Below are positions 9,428 to 16,186 of a stretch of DNA of 20,117 bases, piece by piece; positions within the stretch are counted from its first letter, which is position 1, and every line of letters starts with the position of its first letter. Position numbers and translations under genes: made by a program. This stretch comes from Hydrogenophilales bacterium (GTDB taxonomy: Bacteria > Pseudomonadota > Gammaproteobacteria > Burkholderiales > Thiobacillaceae): the NCBI GenBank assembly GCA_011391655.1, contig JAABQE010000257.1, forward strand, positions 1 to 20,117. The letters run 5' to 3'. A model generated the notes under the pieces. It did not search any database. It saw only the letters and a list, made by a program, of their open reading frames with translations, and was not told the origin of the DNA.

Positions 9428-11125
9428 ATGGAACGCCGTAAAAAACTTCGCATGGGTGAAACCCTGGTCAGCCAGGGACTCATCACGCTCGACCAGCTGC
9501 GCATCGGGCTGAAAGAGCAGAAAATCTCCGGCCTGCCGATTGGTCGCCAATTAACCGCGCTGGGTTTCATGACCGAAGCGGTATTGCGCGACCAGCTCGC
9601 CAATGCGCTTGGCAGTCAGGGCATCGATCTCACGCAAGTGGTGGCCGACCCCGAAGCGCTGCAACAGGTGCCCGAAGACTTCGCGCGCCGCCACCATCTG
9701 CTGCCAATTGCACACGATGCGACACGCAACGTGCTGACCCTGGCGACCACCGACATGTTCAATGTGGTCGCGCTCGACCAGTTGAAAGCCGCGCTCGGCG
9801 GCCAGCTCGAAATCAACACCCTGCTGGCGGGCGAAGCGCAGTTGCTCGAATGCATCGACAAGTTCTACGGCTTCGATCTCTCGCTCGACGGCATCCTGCG
9901 CGAAATCGAAACCGGCGAGGTCGATTACGCCAGCCTCAACCCCGACACTGAGGAATACACCCAGCCCGTGGTGCGGCTGGTGGGCGCGCTGCTCACCGAC
10001 GCGGTGAAGCGCGAGTCCTCCGACATTCACTTCGAGCCCGAGCATTCCTTCCTGCGCATCCGCTACCGCATCGACGGCGTGCTGGAACAAATCCGCAGCC
10101 TGCACAAAGCCTACTGGCCGGGCATCCTGGTGCGGCTGAAAGTGATGTCGGGGATGAATATCGCCGAAACGCGCGCACCGCAGGACGGCCGCATGTCGCT
10201 CACGCTGAACGGCCGTCCGATCGATTTTCGGGTGTCGTCGCAACCTGGCATTCATGGCGAGAATCTGGTGCTGCGGATTCTCGACCGCGAAAAATCCATC
10301 ATGCCGCTGGAATACATGGGCTTCACCGACGATGCCCTGCGTGAACTGCAATTGATGATGGCGCGCCCCGAAGGCATCCTGGTCGTCACCGGCCCCACCG
10401 GCTCCGGCAAAACCACCACGCTGTATTCGATGCTGTCGCACCTCAACAACGAAACCGTCAACATCATGACGCTGGAAGACCCGGTCGAATACCCGGTCAC
10501 GCTGATGCGCCAGAGCTCGGTCAACGAAACCCTCAAGCTCGACTTCGCCAACGGCATCCGTTCGATCATGCGGCAGGACCCCGACATCATTCTGGTCGGC
10601 GAGGTACGCGACAAGGATACCGCCGAGATGGCGTTCCGCGCCGCCATGACCGGCCACCAGGTATTCACCACCCTGCACACCAACTCCGCGCTCGGCGTGT
10701 TCCCGCGTCTGATGGACATCGGCATCCTGCCCGGCATCCTGTCCGGCAACATCATCGGCGTCATCGCGCAGCGGCTGGTACGCAAGCTGTGTCCGCACTG
10801 CAAGGAAGCCTACACACCGGACGAGCACGAAGCCCGCATCCTCGGTTCCGACCCCGATCATCTGCCGCAAATTTATCGCCCCGCCGGCTGCCCGGCGTGC
10901 AGCCAAAAAGGCTACAAGGGCCGGCTGGCGCTGATCGAAGTGCTGCGCATGGATCCGACACTCGACGAACTGGTAGCCAATCACGCGCCCCTGCATGACA
11001 TTCGCCGCGCCGCGTTCGAGCATGGCTACCGCCCGCTGGCGGAGGACGGCTTGCAGCGCGTACGCGATGGCATTACCTCGCTGGATGAAGTGGCGCGGGT
11101 GGTGGATTTGACGGGGCGGGTGTGA
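9428..11125 (+). CDS. mshE: MshE-type pilus assembly ATPase with c-di-GMP-binding N-terminus
   Basis: This 565-aa GspE/PilB-family hexameric ATPase powers pilin polymerisation at the inner-membrane face. The N-terminus has two tandem MshEN-type motifs: LRMGETLVSQGLITLDQL (7-24) and IGRQLTALGFMTEAVLRDQL (38-57). In Vibrio cholerae MshE such a repeat binds c-di-GMP. The catalytic core has Walker A TGPTGSGKTT (about 320-329), Walker B/Asp-box IILVGEVRDKDTAEM and His-box TTLHTN. A zinc-binding tetracysteine pair is present: CPHC (about 455-458) and CPAC (about 489-492). All catalytic residues are present. The ATG lies 8 nt after the TPR gene stop, without a clear Shine-Dalgarno sequence. Downstream, the normal junction to the platform gene is broken by a 614-bp gap containing a repeat element. 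Confidence 0.95.
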   Translation: MERRKKLRMGETLVSQGLITLDQLRIGLKEQKISGLPIGRQLTALGFMTEAVLRDQLANALGSQGIDLTQVVADPEALQQVPEDFARRHHLLPIAHDATRNVLTLATTDMFNVVALDQLKAALGGQLEINTLLAGEAQLLECIDKFYGFDLSLDGILREIETGEVDYASLNPDTEEYTQPVVRLVGALLTDAVKRESSDIHFEPEHSFLRIRYRIDGVLEQIRSLHKAYWPGILVRLKVMSGMNIAETRAPQDGRMSLTLNGRPIDFRVSSQPGIHGENLVLRILDREKSIMPLEYMGFTDDALRELQLMMARPEGILVVTGPTGSGKTTTLYSMLSHLNNETVNIMTLEDPVEYPVTLMRQSSVNETLKLDFANGIRSIMRQDPDIILVGEVRDKDTAEMAFRAAMTGHQVFTTLHTNSALGVFPRLMDIGILPGILSGNIIGVIAQRLVRKLCPHCKEAYTPDEHEARILGSDPDHLPQIYRPAGCPACSQKGYKGRLALIEVLRMDPTLDELVANHAPLHDIRRAAFEHGYRPLAEDGLQRVRDGITSLDEVARVVDLTGRV

Positions 11126-11159
11126 GGATGGCGTTGAGCACTTCACTTTTTTTAACTGA

Positions 11160-11244
11160 GGCGCGATGGCTTCGCTTTTCGCCTGTGGGCGAGTGGCTTT
11201 CTTTTGCGTGGCCAAAAGAAAGCCACCAAAGAAAAGGCCACCCC
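11160..11244 (+). repeat. Left inverted arm with 14-bp hairpin
   Basis: This is the left member of an 85-bp terminal inverted repeat. Its main hairpin is GTGGCTTTCTTTTG (11193-11206), loop CGTGGC, then the exact complement at 11213-11226. A smaller 5-bp hairpin lies at 11179-11192. Confidence 0.85.
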
Positions 11245-11481
11245 TGGTGTGTCGGCCTTCGGCTCCCCTGCGATGCTCGCCACCCGGGGCGGGGCTGGAA
11301 CTCGCCCTGGCGGGTCGCACAAACCGCGACCCACTGCGGAGCTCAGACACCCACCCCCTCTCGTCCCCGGCTGGCTGCGCTTCTCGGCGACACACAAGGG
11401 GCGCCCCTGCATGCGCCAGCGCTTGGCTACAGGTCAGCATTACGCGGTGGCGGCTCAGGGGGGTGCTCCCCTTCAGCGCTG

Positions 11482-11602
11482 CCGATTTGGCGCGCGCGGG
11501 CGGGACAAGAGCGGAATCGTGTCCGAGTTCCGCAGCACGGGGCGTTTTGTGCCCCGTGCCAGGGCGAGTTGGTAGAGCGCCCGCCCGCGCGCGCCAAATC
11601 GG
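11482..11602. repeat. Internal inverted repeat with 23-bp GC-rich arms and nested hairpins
   Basis: Arms 11482-11504 and 11580-11602 are perfect reverse complements over 23 bp. The 75-nt interval holds two more stems: GCGGAA (11511-11516) with TTCCGC (11528-11533), and GCACGGGGC (11535-11543), 7-nt loop, GCCCCGTGC (11551-11559). Folded as RNA or extruded DNA it would make a branched, very stable structure. AGTTGGTAGAGCG at about 11567-11579 resembles a tRNA D-arm, but there is no tRNA around it. Confidence 0.85.
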
Positions 11603-11623
11603 GAACCCGCAGGGCAGCGATGT

Positions 11624-11708
11624 GGGGTCGCCTTTTCTTTGGTTACTTTCTTTTGGCGAAGCAAAAGAAAGTAACTCGCCCAAAGGCGAAAAGCGAAGCC
11701 TCCGCACC
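11624..11708 (-). repeat. Right inverted arm with 14-bp hairpin
   Basis: This is the right member of the 85-bp terminal inverted repeat. The main hairpin is GTTACTTTCTTTTG (11642-11655), loop GCGAAG, then the exact complement at 11662-11675. Relative to the left arm, two base pairs of the stem have changed on both sides, so pairing is kept. Confidence 0.85.
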
Positions 11709-11739
11709 CACACAAAACATAACGAAGAAAAGCTAACCC

Positions 11740-12945
11740 ATGCCCTTCTTCGACTACCGCGCCATCGACCAAACCGGCCGCTCCGTCAAAGGGGTGCTAT
11801 CCGCCGTCAACGACATTGACCTCGAACTGCGACTCAAGCGCATGGGGCTCGATCTCGTCACGCTGTCCGAGCTATCCCGGCAATACGCGCCCCAAGGGCG
11901 CGAGCGGGTAACGCGGCGCGACCTGGTGACGTTTTGCATCCACATGCGCTATATCACCCGCGCCGGGATTCCCCTGCTCGATGGCCTGCGCGATCTGCGC
12001 GACACCATGGAAAAACGCGGGTTTCGCGATGTACTGACCGCATTGCTGGAAGACCTTGAGGGCGGCAAAGTGTTATCGCAGGCGCTTGCTGCACACCCGG
12101 CGGTGTTCGGCGCCGTGTTCGTCCACAGCATCAAGGCCGGCGAACAAACCGGCCTGCTGGACACGGTATTCGAGCGCCTGGGCGAATCACTGAAATGGCA
12201 GGAAGAGGTCGCGTCGAAGGCCAAACGGCTGATGATTTATCCGGCAATGGTGCTGGTGGTCGTCGGCGCGGCCATCCTGTTTCTGATGATTTATCTGGTG
12301 CCGCAGGTGCTCACCCTGGTGCAAACCATGGGCGTGGTTCTGCCGTTGCCGACGCTGATTCTGATGGCGATCTCCAACGCGATGCGCTCGTACTGGCTGA
12401 TCGGTTTGCTGCTGATGGTGGCAGTGGGCGGCGGCCTGCCGATGTGGGTGAAAAAGAGTGAGGCCGGGCGCGACTGGTGGGATCGCACCCAGTTACGCTT
12501 GCCCATCATCGGACCGATTGTGCAAAAAATCGTGCTGTCACGCTTCACTAACACGCTGTCGATGATGTACCGCTCCGGCGTCACCGTACTCGATGCCCTG
12601 CGCGCAGGCGAAATGGTCGCAGGCAACCGGGTCATTGCGGGCGGCATCCGCCGCGCCGGGCAACAGATCGCGGACGGTCGCGGTCTATCCGAAAGCTTTC
12701 AGTCGCTGGCGCTGTTTCCGCCACTGGTGATCCGCATGTTGCGTGTCGGAGAAACCACCGGCGCACTCGACGAAGCGCTGGATAACGTGACGGTTTTTTA
12801 TAATCAGGAAGTGCTCGACTCGATTGATAGCGGCCTCAAAATTCTGGAGCCTGCGCTCACCGCCATCCTCGGCCTGCTGCTCGGCGGCATTCTGGTATCG
12901 GTACTGTTGCCGATTTACGACCTGATTGGAAACTTGCCGCTATGA
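11740..12945 (+). CDS. mshG: MshG/GspF-type inner-membrane platform protein
   Basis: This 401-aa polytopic protein belongs to the GspF/PilC family, the membrane platform on which the assembly ATPase works. Two T2SF domains are visible, at about 64-187 and 268-390. Each holds the family pattern, for example AGEQTGLLDTVFERLGE in the first and VGETTGALDEALDNV in the second. Membrane helices lie at about 168-192, 216-236 and 370-396. Length is normal for the family. The start is fixed by an in-frame TAA two codons upstream. The stop overlaps the next ATG (ATGA), so it heads the second half of the pilus block. Because a repeat element separates it from mshE, its transcription depends on read-through or on a promoter I cannot see. 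Confidence 0.94.
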   Translation: MPFFDYRAIDQTGRSVKGVLSAVNDIDLELRLKRMGLDLVTLSELSRQYAPQGRERVTRRDLVTFCIHMRYITRAGIPLLDGLRDLRDTMEKRGFRDVLTALLEDLEGGKVLSQALAAHPAVFGAVFVHSIKAGEQTGLLDTVFERLGESLKWQEEVASKAKRLMIYPAMVLVVVGAAILFLMIYLVPQVLTLVQTMGVVLPLPTLILMAISNAMRSYWLIGLLLMVAVGGGLPMWVKKSEAGRDWWDRTQLRLPIIGPIVQKIVLSRFTNTLSMMYRSGVTVLDALRAGEMVAGNRVIAGGIRRAGQQIADGRGLSESFQSLALFPPLVIRMLRVGETTGALDEALDNVTVFYNQEVLDSIDSGLKILEPALTAILGLLLGGILVSVLLPIYDLIGNLPL

Positions 12946-14450
12946 ACCCGGCCGGTCTCTTCGATCACCGTCTGATCCTGCTTGCCACGCCGCGCCAGAT
13001 TGGCGTGCTCGACTGGCGTCCGGGCCAGATGCACTGGCTGGGTGAGTTTGCTGCCACGGCCAAAGGTCTGGAAGGGTTCCGTCAAATCATCCTCAAGCAC
13101 GCGCACCTGCCGGTTCTGCTCGTGGTCGACACGGTTGATGAAGACTATCGCAGCGATATCCTGCCGCATGTACAGGGACGCGCACGCGACGAGTTATTGG
13201 CGCGCAAGCTCAAGCAGGTGTTTCGCAATGCACGTTTTACCGGTGCCTGGCGGCAGGCGCGCGAAGCGACCGGGCGCCGCGACGACCGCTATCTGCTGGC
13301 CGCGTTGACGGATGCCGACTGGTTAACGCCCTGGCTCAGCGTATTGGACCGCGAACGGGTGCCGCTGTCCGGCATCACGCCACTGGCGCTGGCCTGCCAG
13401 CACCTGCTGCACAAGCTGCGACTGCATGAGACGCATACCCTGCTGGCATACCGCCTCAACAACAGTCTGCGCCTGTCGTATTACCACAATGGCTTGCTGC
13501 GCTTTTCGCGTCTGATCGGGGGCGATACCCCCACCCAACTGCCCAGCAACGCAGCCGACGAAATCGCCAAAACGCAGCTTTACCTCACCGGCCAGCGCAT
13601 TCTGCCGCGTGAAGCCCGCCTGCATGTGCTGTTGCTCGACCCCAGCGGCCAGCTCGACAGCGCCCAGACGCCGCTCAACGCCGACCCCGCATTCAGCACC
13701 CGCCTGATCGATATCGCCACACTCGCGCGTGCGCTGCGCATCCCGGACAGCTTCCTCGTGGACACGCCGGAAATCGCCCCGCTGGCAGCCATTGCCAGTG
13801 AAGCGGTGCAGCTGAATCTGGCCCCGCCCGAACTGCTCCAGCATCACACCGAGTTTCGCTGGCGGCGCGGCCTGCACGCGGCCGCCGCATTCATCGCCCT
13901 GTTCGGGATAGGCATCACGGCGGCCTTCTGGCTGTATGCGCAAGACCTGAGCGATCAAACGCGCCAACTGGCTCAACAACAAGCCCAGCTAGACGCGCGC
14001 TACCAGGCCATCGCGCACAGCTTTCCCACCCAGGCCGCAACACCCGAAGAACTGGCACAAACCGTTGCGCTGGCGCGGCAGCTCAGCACACCCGAGCCCG
14101 ACGCTTACGCCTTGATGGTGGCCATCAGCCAGGCCATGCAGGCCGCGCCACTGATTCGCCTGGATAGTTTGAGCTGGACGAATGCGCTGCTCCAGGCGGA
14201 CTCGACCATCACGCTCGATGCTTCGTTAACTCCTTTCGACGGCAACTACCGCGCAGCCATGCAGCACATCGAAAGCTTCATCAGTACTCTGCAAGCGATT
14301 CCCGGTTTGCAGAACGTCAGCTTGCAAAGCAGCCCGGTCAACGCTGACTCCAGCCAGACCCTGTCGGGTAAAACCTATGACGCCAATTTAGCCAATGCCC
14401 CTGCCGCGCGCTTCAGCCTCAGCCTGGAATATCGCGAGGTTCGACCATGA
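12942..14450 (+). CDS. mshI: MshI-like protein: PilM-like cytoplasmic domain fused to PilN-like periplasmic domain
   Basis: This 502-aa protein is probably part of the inner-membrane alignment subcomplex. Residues about 1-290 resemble the actin-like fold of PilM or the cytoplasmic part of GspL, but the nucleotide-binding motif of PilM is not recognisable (it reads GVLDWRPGQMHWLGEF), so ATP binding is doubtful. One membrane helix lies at about 308-329 (LHAAAAFIALFGIGITAAFW). A coiled-coil stretch follows (DLSDQTRQLAQQQAQLDARY). The periplasmic part (about 365-500) has the alpha/beta pattern of PilN or GspL ferredoxin-like domains. The architecture is thus PilM plus PilN in one chain, as in GspL. 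It overlaps mshG upstream and the PilO-like gene downstream by 4 nt each. Sequence similarity in this family is low, so the name rests largely on gene order and topology. Confidence 0.8.
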   Translation: MNPAGLFDHRLILLATPRQIGVLDWRPGQMHWLGEFAATAKGLEGFRQIILKHAHLPVLLVVDTVDEDYRSDILPHVQGRARDELLARKLKQVFRNARFTGAWRQAREATGRRDDRYLLAALTDADWLTPWLSVLDRERVPLSGITPLALACQHLLHKLRLHETHTLLAYRLNNSLRLSYYHNGLLRFSRLIGGDTPTQLPSNAADEIAKTQLYLTGQRILPREARLHVLLLDPSGQLDSAQTPLNADPAFSTRLIDIATLARALRIPDSFLVDTPEIAPLAAIASEAVQLNLAPPELLQHHTEFRWRRGLHAAAAFIALFGIGITAAFWLYAQDLSDQTRQLAQQQAQLDARYQAIAHSFPTQAATPEELAQTVALARQLSTPEPDAYALMVAISQAMQAAPLIRLDSLSWTNALLQADSTITLDASLTPFDGNYRAAMQHIESFISTLQAIPGLQNVSLQSSPVNADSSQTLSGKTYDANLANAPAARFSLSLEYREVRP

Positions 14451-15061
14451 CCCTCCCGCCCTTCCCGGTCCTCAAATTGCCTTTGTTGCTCTTGCTGGCC
14501 ATCCTGCTGCTGGCCATCGGCGGCGTGTGGTGGAGCCATAACCTTGCAGATCAAGCGAACTACGCTTTGCAGCAGCAGCACAGCGCGCTCAAGCGATCGC
14601 AACTGCAACTCAATCACAGCCGTCAGCAGCAGCAACTCATCACAACCCATCTGGCCGCCTATCAAGCGCTTGCCGCGCGCGGATTTGTCGGCCCGGAAGA
14701 TCGCCTGACCTGGATTGAAGCGGCGCAGCACGCCAACCGCGACGCCGGGCTCTATGGTCTCGACTACCGCCTGACGCCACGCACAGACTCACCCCCCACA
14801 CTGGCGCAGAGCTTACCGCTCGGCCAGACCGTGATGACCCTGACCCTGCCCCTGTTGCTGGAAAGCGATCTCCCCCGCTTTTTGACGGCACTCAAGGCGC
14901 GTGCACCCGGGGTGGTTCGCGTGCAGGGGTGCCGGCTGTCACGCTTGAACGAATCGGTCTCGGAGACCGTCCATTCGCCACAACTCGGAACCGAGTGCGA
15001 TCTATTGTGGTTTACCGTGACCGAAAAAATGGCGGAAAAAGACGGGAGCCCCTCCCCATGA
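14447..15061 (+). CDS. mshJ: PilO/MshJ-like inner-membrane alignment protein
   Basis: This 204-aa protein has the bitopic topology of PilO: a short cytoplasmic start, one membrane helix (about 10-30, LKLPLLLLLAILLLAIGGVW), a Gln-rich coiled coil (about 33-70, ALQQQHSALKRSQLQL) and a periplasmic domain (about 75-195). PilO-type proteins pair with PilN-type ones to connect the platform to the secretin through PilP. The position between the PilM-PilN-like gene and the PilP-like gene supports this role. Two Cys (in RVQGCRL and GTECDLL) could form a disulfide. The ATG overlaps the upstream stop and its own stop overlaps the next ATG, so it is translationally coupled on both sides. The sequence alone is not diagnostic; topology and order carry the call. 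Confidence 0.78.
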   Translation: MTLPPFPVLKLPLLLLLAILLLAIGGVWWSHNLADQANYALQQQHSALKRSQLQLNHSRQQQQLITTHLAAYQALAARGFVGPEDRLTWIEAAQHANRDAGLYGLDYRLTPRTDSPPTLAQSLPLGQTVMTLTLPLLLESDLPRFLTALKARAPGVVRVQGCRLSRLNESVSETVHSPQLGTECDLLWFTVTEKMAEKDGSPSP

Positions 15062-15465
15062 GCACGCTCTGCAGAAAGTGGCATGCCACGACTCTCCTCT
15101 TGATCGCCGGTCTGATGCCTCTCCCGCTGGGCGCGGCAGACACCTCCCCGGCAGAACTGGAACGCCTGTTTTTCACCCCGGCGCAACGCGCCGCAATGCA
15201 AACCACCCGCGCCCATCCATCCTCCACCCTCCCGCATTCCAGCCAGGCGGGCGCGCCGGACACCGCACCCGCACCCGTCCAGTTTGACGGCGTACTGATC
15301 CGGTCAGACGGCAAAACCACGCGTTGGGTAGACGGCAAAGCTCAGGTCGGTGCATCCGGAGTCTCAAACATGAAGCCGGGCCAAATACGCGCCAACGGAA
15401 AAGTATACGAACCGTATCAAGTGCTGCACCCACAGCCAACCGCAACAGAAAGACCCACGCCATGA
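15058..15465 (+). CDS. mshK: PilP/MshK-like periplasmic protein
   Basis: This 135-aa exported protein has an N-terminal signal peptide (MSTLCRKWHATTLLLIAGLM, with a likely cut after PLGA at residue 26) and no lipobox. A Pro/Ser-rich linker follows. A small beta domain (about 80-125) reads VQFDGVLIRSDGKTTRWVDG, typical of PilP, GspC homology-region and MshK modules that contact the secretin N0 domain. The ATG at 15058 is preferred over earlier in-frame codons because it gives the signal peptide and overlaps the preceding stop by ATGA. The next gene, a prepilin, again starts in an ATGA overlap at its 3' end. Short, divergent proteins like this are often left as hypothetical; the call relies on signal peptide, domain pattern and position. 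Confidence 0.75.
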   Translation: MSTLCRKWHATTLLLIAGLMPLPLGAADTSPAELERLFFTPAQRAAMQTTRAHPSSTLPHSSQAGAPDTAPAPVQFDGVLIRSDGKTTRWVDGKAQVGASGVSNMKPGQIRANGKVYEPYQVLHPQPTATERPTP

Positions 15466-16172
15466 CCACGATCCCACGCGGTTTCACCCTGATCGAAATG
15501 GCTATCGTACTGGTCATCATCACCATTCTGATTGGCGGGCTGGCCGTGCCACTGTCAGCGCAAATTCAGGCGCGGCGAATTGCAGAAACCAATAAAACGC
15601 TGGAAGAAGCGAAGGAGGCAATCATCGGTTATGCGATGACGCATAAAACAGCAAGCAGCAAGCCATATCTTCCCTGTCCAGACACAAGTGGAGATGGCGT
15701 TGAAGATCGTTCTGGCTCCGGATGCCTGAATCAAATTGGCTCCTTGCCATGGGTTACGCTCGGAGCAGGAGACAAGGATGCTTGGGGCAATCGCCTGCAC
15801 TATGCAACGGTCAATGCCGTCACCAGCAGCGACTCCGGTATCAGCAGCTCCGTCACACCCGCCTCCACCTGGCGCCAGGTGTGCAGTTCAAATAGCTGTT
15901 TTTCAGGCAACCTTGCCGCCGATGTGCCGGTAGTTCTCATGTCACACGGCCCCAACGGCAAGGGTGCGCGCAATTACATCAATGGCGGCTATCTGGCCGC
16001 CCCGACTGGCGTAAACGAAGTGGAAAATCTGGATGGGGATCTCATCTACGTCAGCCGGGCCCCTTTCAAGCCAAGCAATACAAGCGAAGCAAACCTTGAA
16101 TTCGACGACCTGCTTATTTGGGTGTCTTACCCCCTTTTGTTTCCCCGCGTGTGTCCTACAGGCTGCCCGTAG
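15462..16172 (+). CDS. Type IV prepilin-like protein, six cysteines
   Basis: This 236-aa protein has a class III (prepilin) signal: a short leader MTTIPRG cut before Phe8, then FTLIEMAIVLVIITILIGGL, with Glu12 at mature position +5 as required for assembly and N-methylation. The globular part has six cysteines (72, 88, 141, 146, 231, 235), probably forming disulfides. The body (for example DAWGNRLHYATVN, VVLMSHGPNGKGARNYINGG and FDDLLIWVS) resembles pseudopilins or MshC/MshO-like proteins, so a minor or tip pilin is more likely than the main subunit. The ATG overlaps the preceding stop (ATGA), placing it last in the operon. The C-terminal end is odd: RVCPTGCP is encoded by one arm of a palindrome shared with the converging kinase gene. 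Processing needs a prepilin peptidase not present in this window. Confidence 0.9.
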   Translation: MTTIPRGFTLIEMAIVLVIITILIGGLAVPLSAQIQARRIAETNKTLEEAKEAIIGYAMTHKTASSKPYLPCPDTSGDGVEDRSGSGCLNQIGSLPWVTLGAGDKDAWGNRLHYATVNAVTSSDSGISSSVTPASTWRQVCSSNSCFSGNLAADVPVVLMSHGPNGKGARNYINGGYLAAPTGVNEVENLDGDLIYVSRAPFKPSNTSEANLEFDDLLIWVSYPLLFPRVCPTGCP

Positions 16173-16186
16173 CCTGTAAACAAAAG
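16134..16186. terminator. Palindrome over two converging stop codons, possible bidirectional terminator
   Basis: TACAGGCT (16157-16164), loop GCCCGT, AGCCTGTA (16171-16178) forms a perfect 8-bp stem. Outside it, CTTTTGTTT (16134-16142) and AAACAAAAG (16178-16186) are a second 9-bp complementary pair. The pilin stop (16170-16172) and the kinase stop (16156-16158) both lie in or beside the inner hairpin, and the genes overlap by 17 bp. There is no clean U-tract, so intrinsic termination is plausible but not certain. Confidence 0.5.

Larger units (their letters stand above)
11160..11708. mobile_element. 549-bp MITE-like or large REP-type palindromic element
   Basis: The ends are inverted copies of each other: 11160-11244 and 11624-11708 align without gaps over 85 bp at 74 identical positions. 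Each arm contains its own small hairpin (TCGCC-4 nt-GGCGA at 11179-11192 and 11676-11689) and a 14-bp perfect stem. The centre carries further inverted repeats. No transposase is encoded, so it would be non-autonomous. No convincing target-site duplication flanks it, so mobility is inferred and not shown. From memory, similar spurious peptide strings (such as LLAKQKKV) are common in hypothetical proteins of beta- and gammaproteobacteria, which suggests a repeat family. It separates two genes that are normally adjacent in an operon. Confidence 0.65.
11126..11739. other. 614-bp gap between mshE and mshG, no real gene
   Basis: The pilus genes around it overlap or nearly touch, but this stretch holds no credible coding region. 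Open frames exist on both strands because the DNA is GC-rich and stops are rare. Their translations are low-complexity strings that mirror one another across the inverted arms and match no domain I know. It consists of 34 bp after the mshE stop (with a run of seven T at 11148-11154), the 549-bp palindromic element and 31 bp before the mshG ATG. I see no good sigma-70 promoter or strong ribosome binding site before mshG; AAGAAAAG near 11725 is the nearest purine stretch. An in-frame TAA at 11734-11736 fixes the mshG start at 11740. Confidence 0.8.

Noticed and set aside
11560..11602. tRNA-like D-arm string (AGTTGGTAGAGCG)
   Set aside because: No acceptor stem, anticodon arm or T-arm (TTCGA-type) can be drawn around it; the flanks belong to a 23-bp inverted repeat.
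9551..11713. 720-codon open frame on the minus strand opposite mshE
   Set aside because: mshE on the + strand has all catalytic motifs; the opposite frame is rich in His, Arg and Gln, has no domains, and runs into the repeat element.
11122..11819. Several long overlapping open frames on both strands between mshE and mshG
   Set aside because: They lie over the inverted-repeat element, mirror each other across its arms, have low-complexity translations and no domain or ribosome binding site; they are products of GC-rich repeat DNA.
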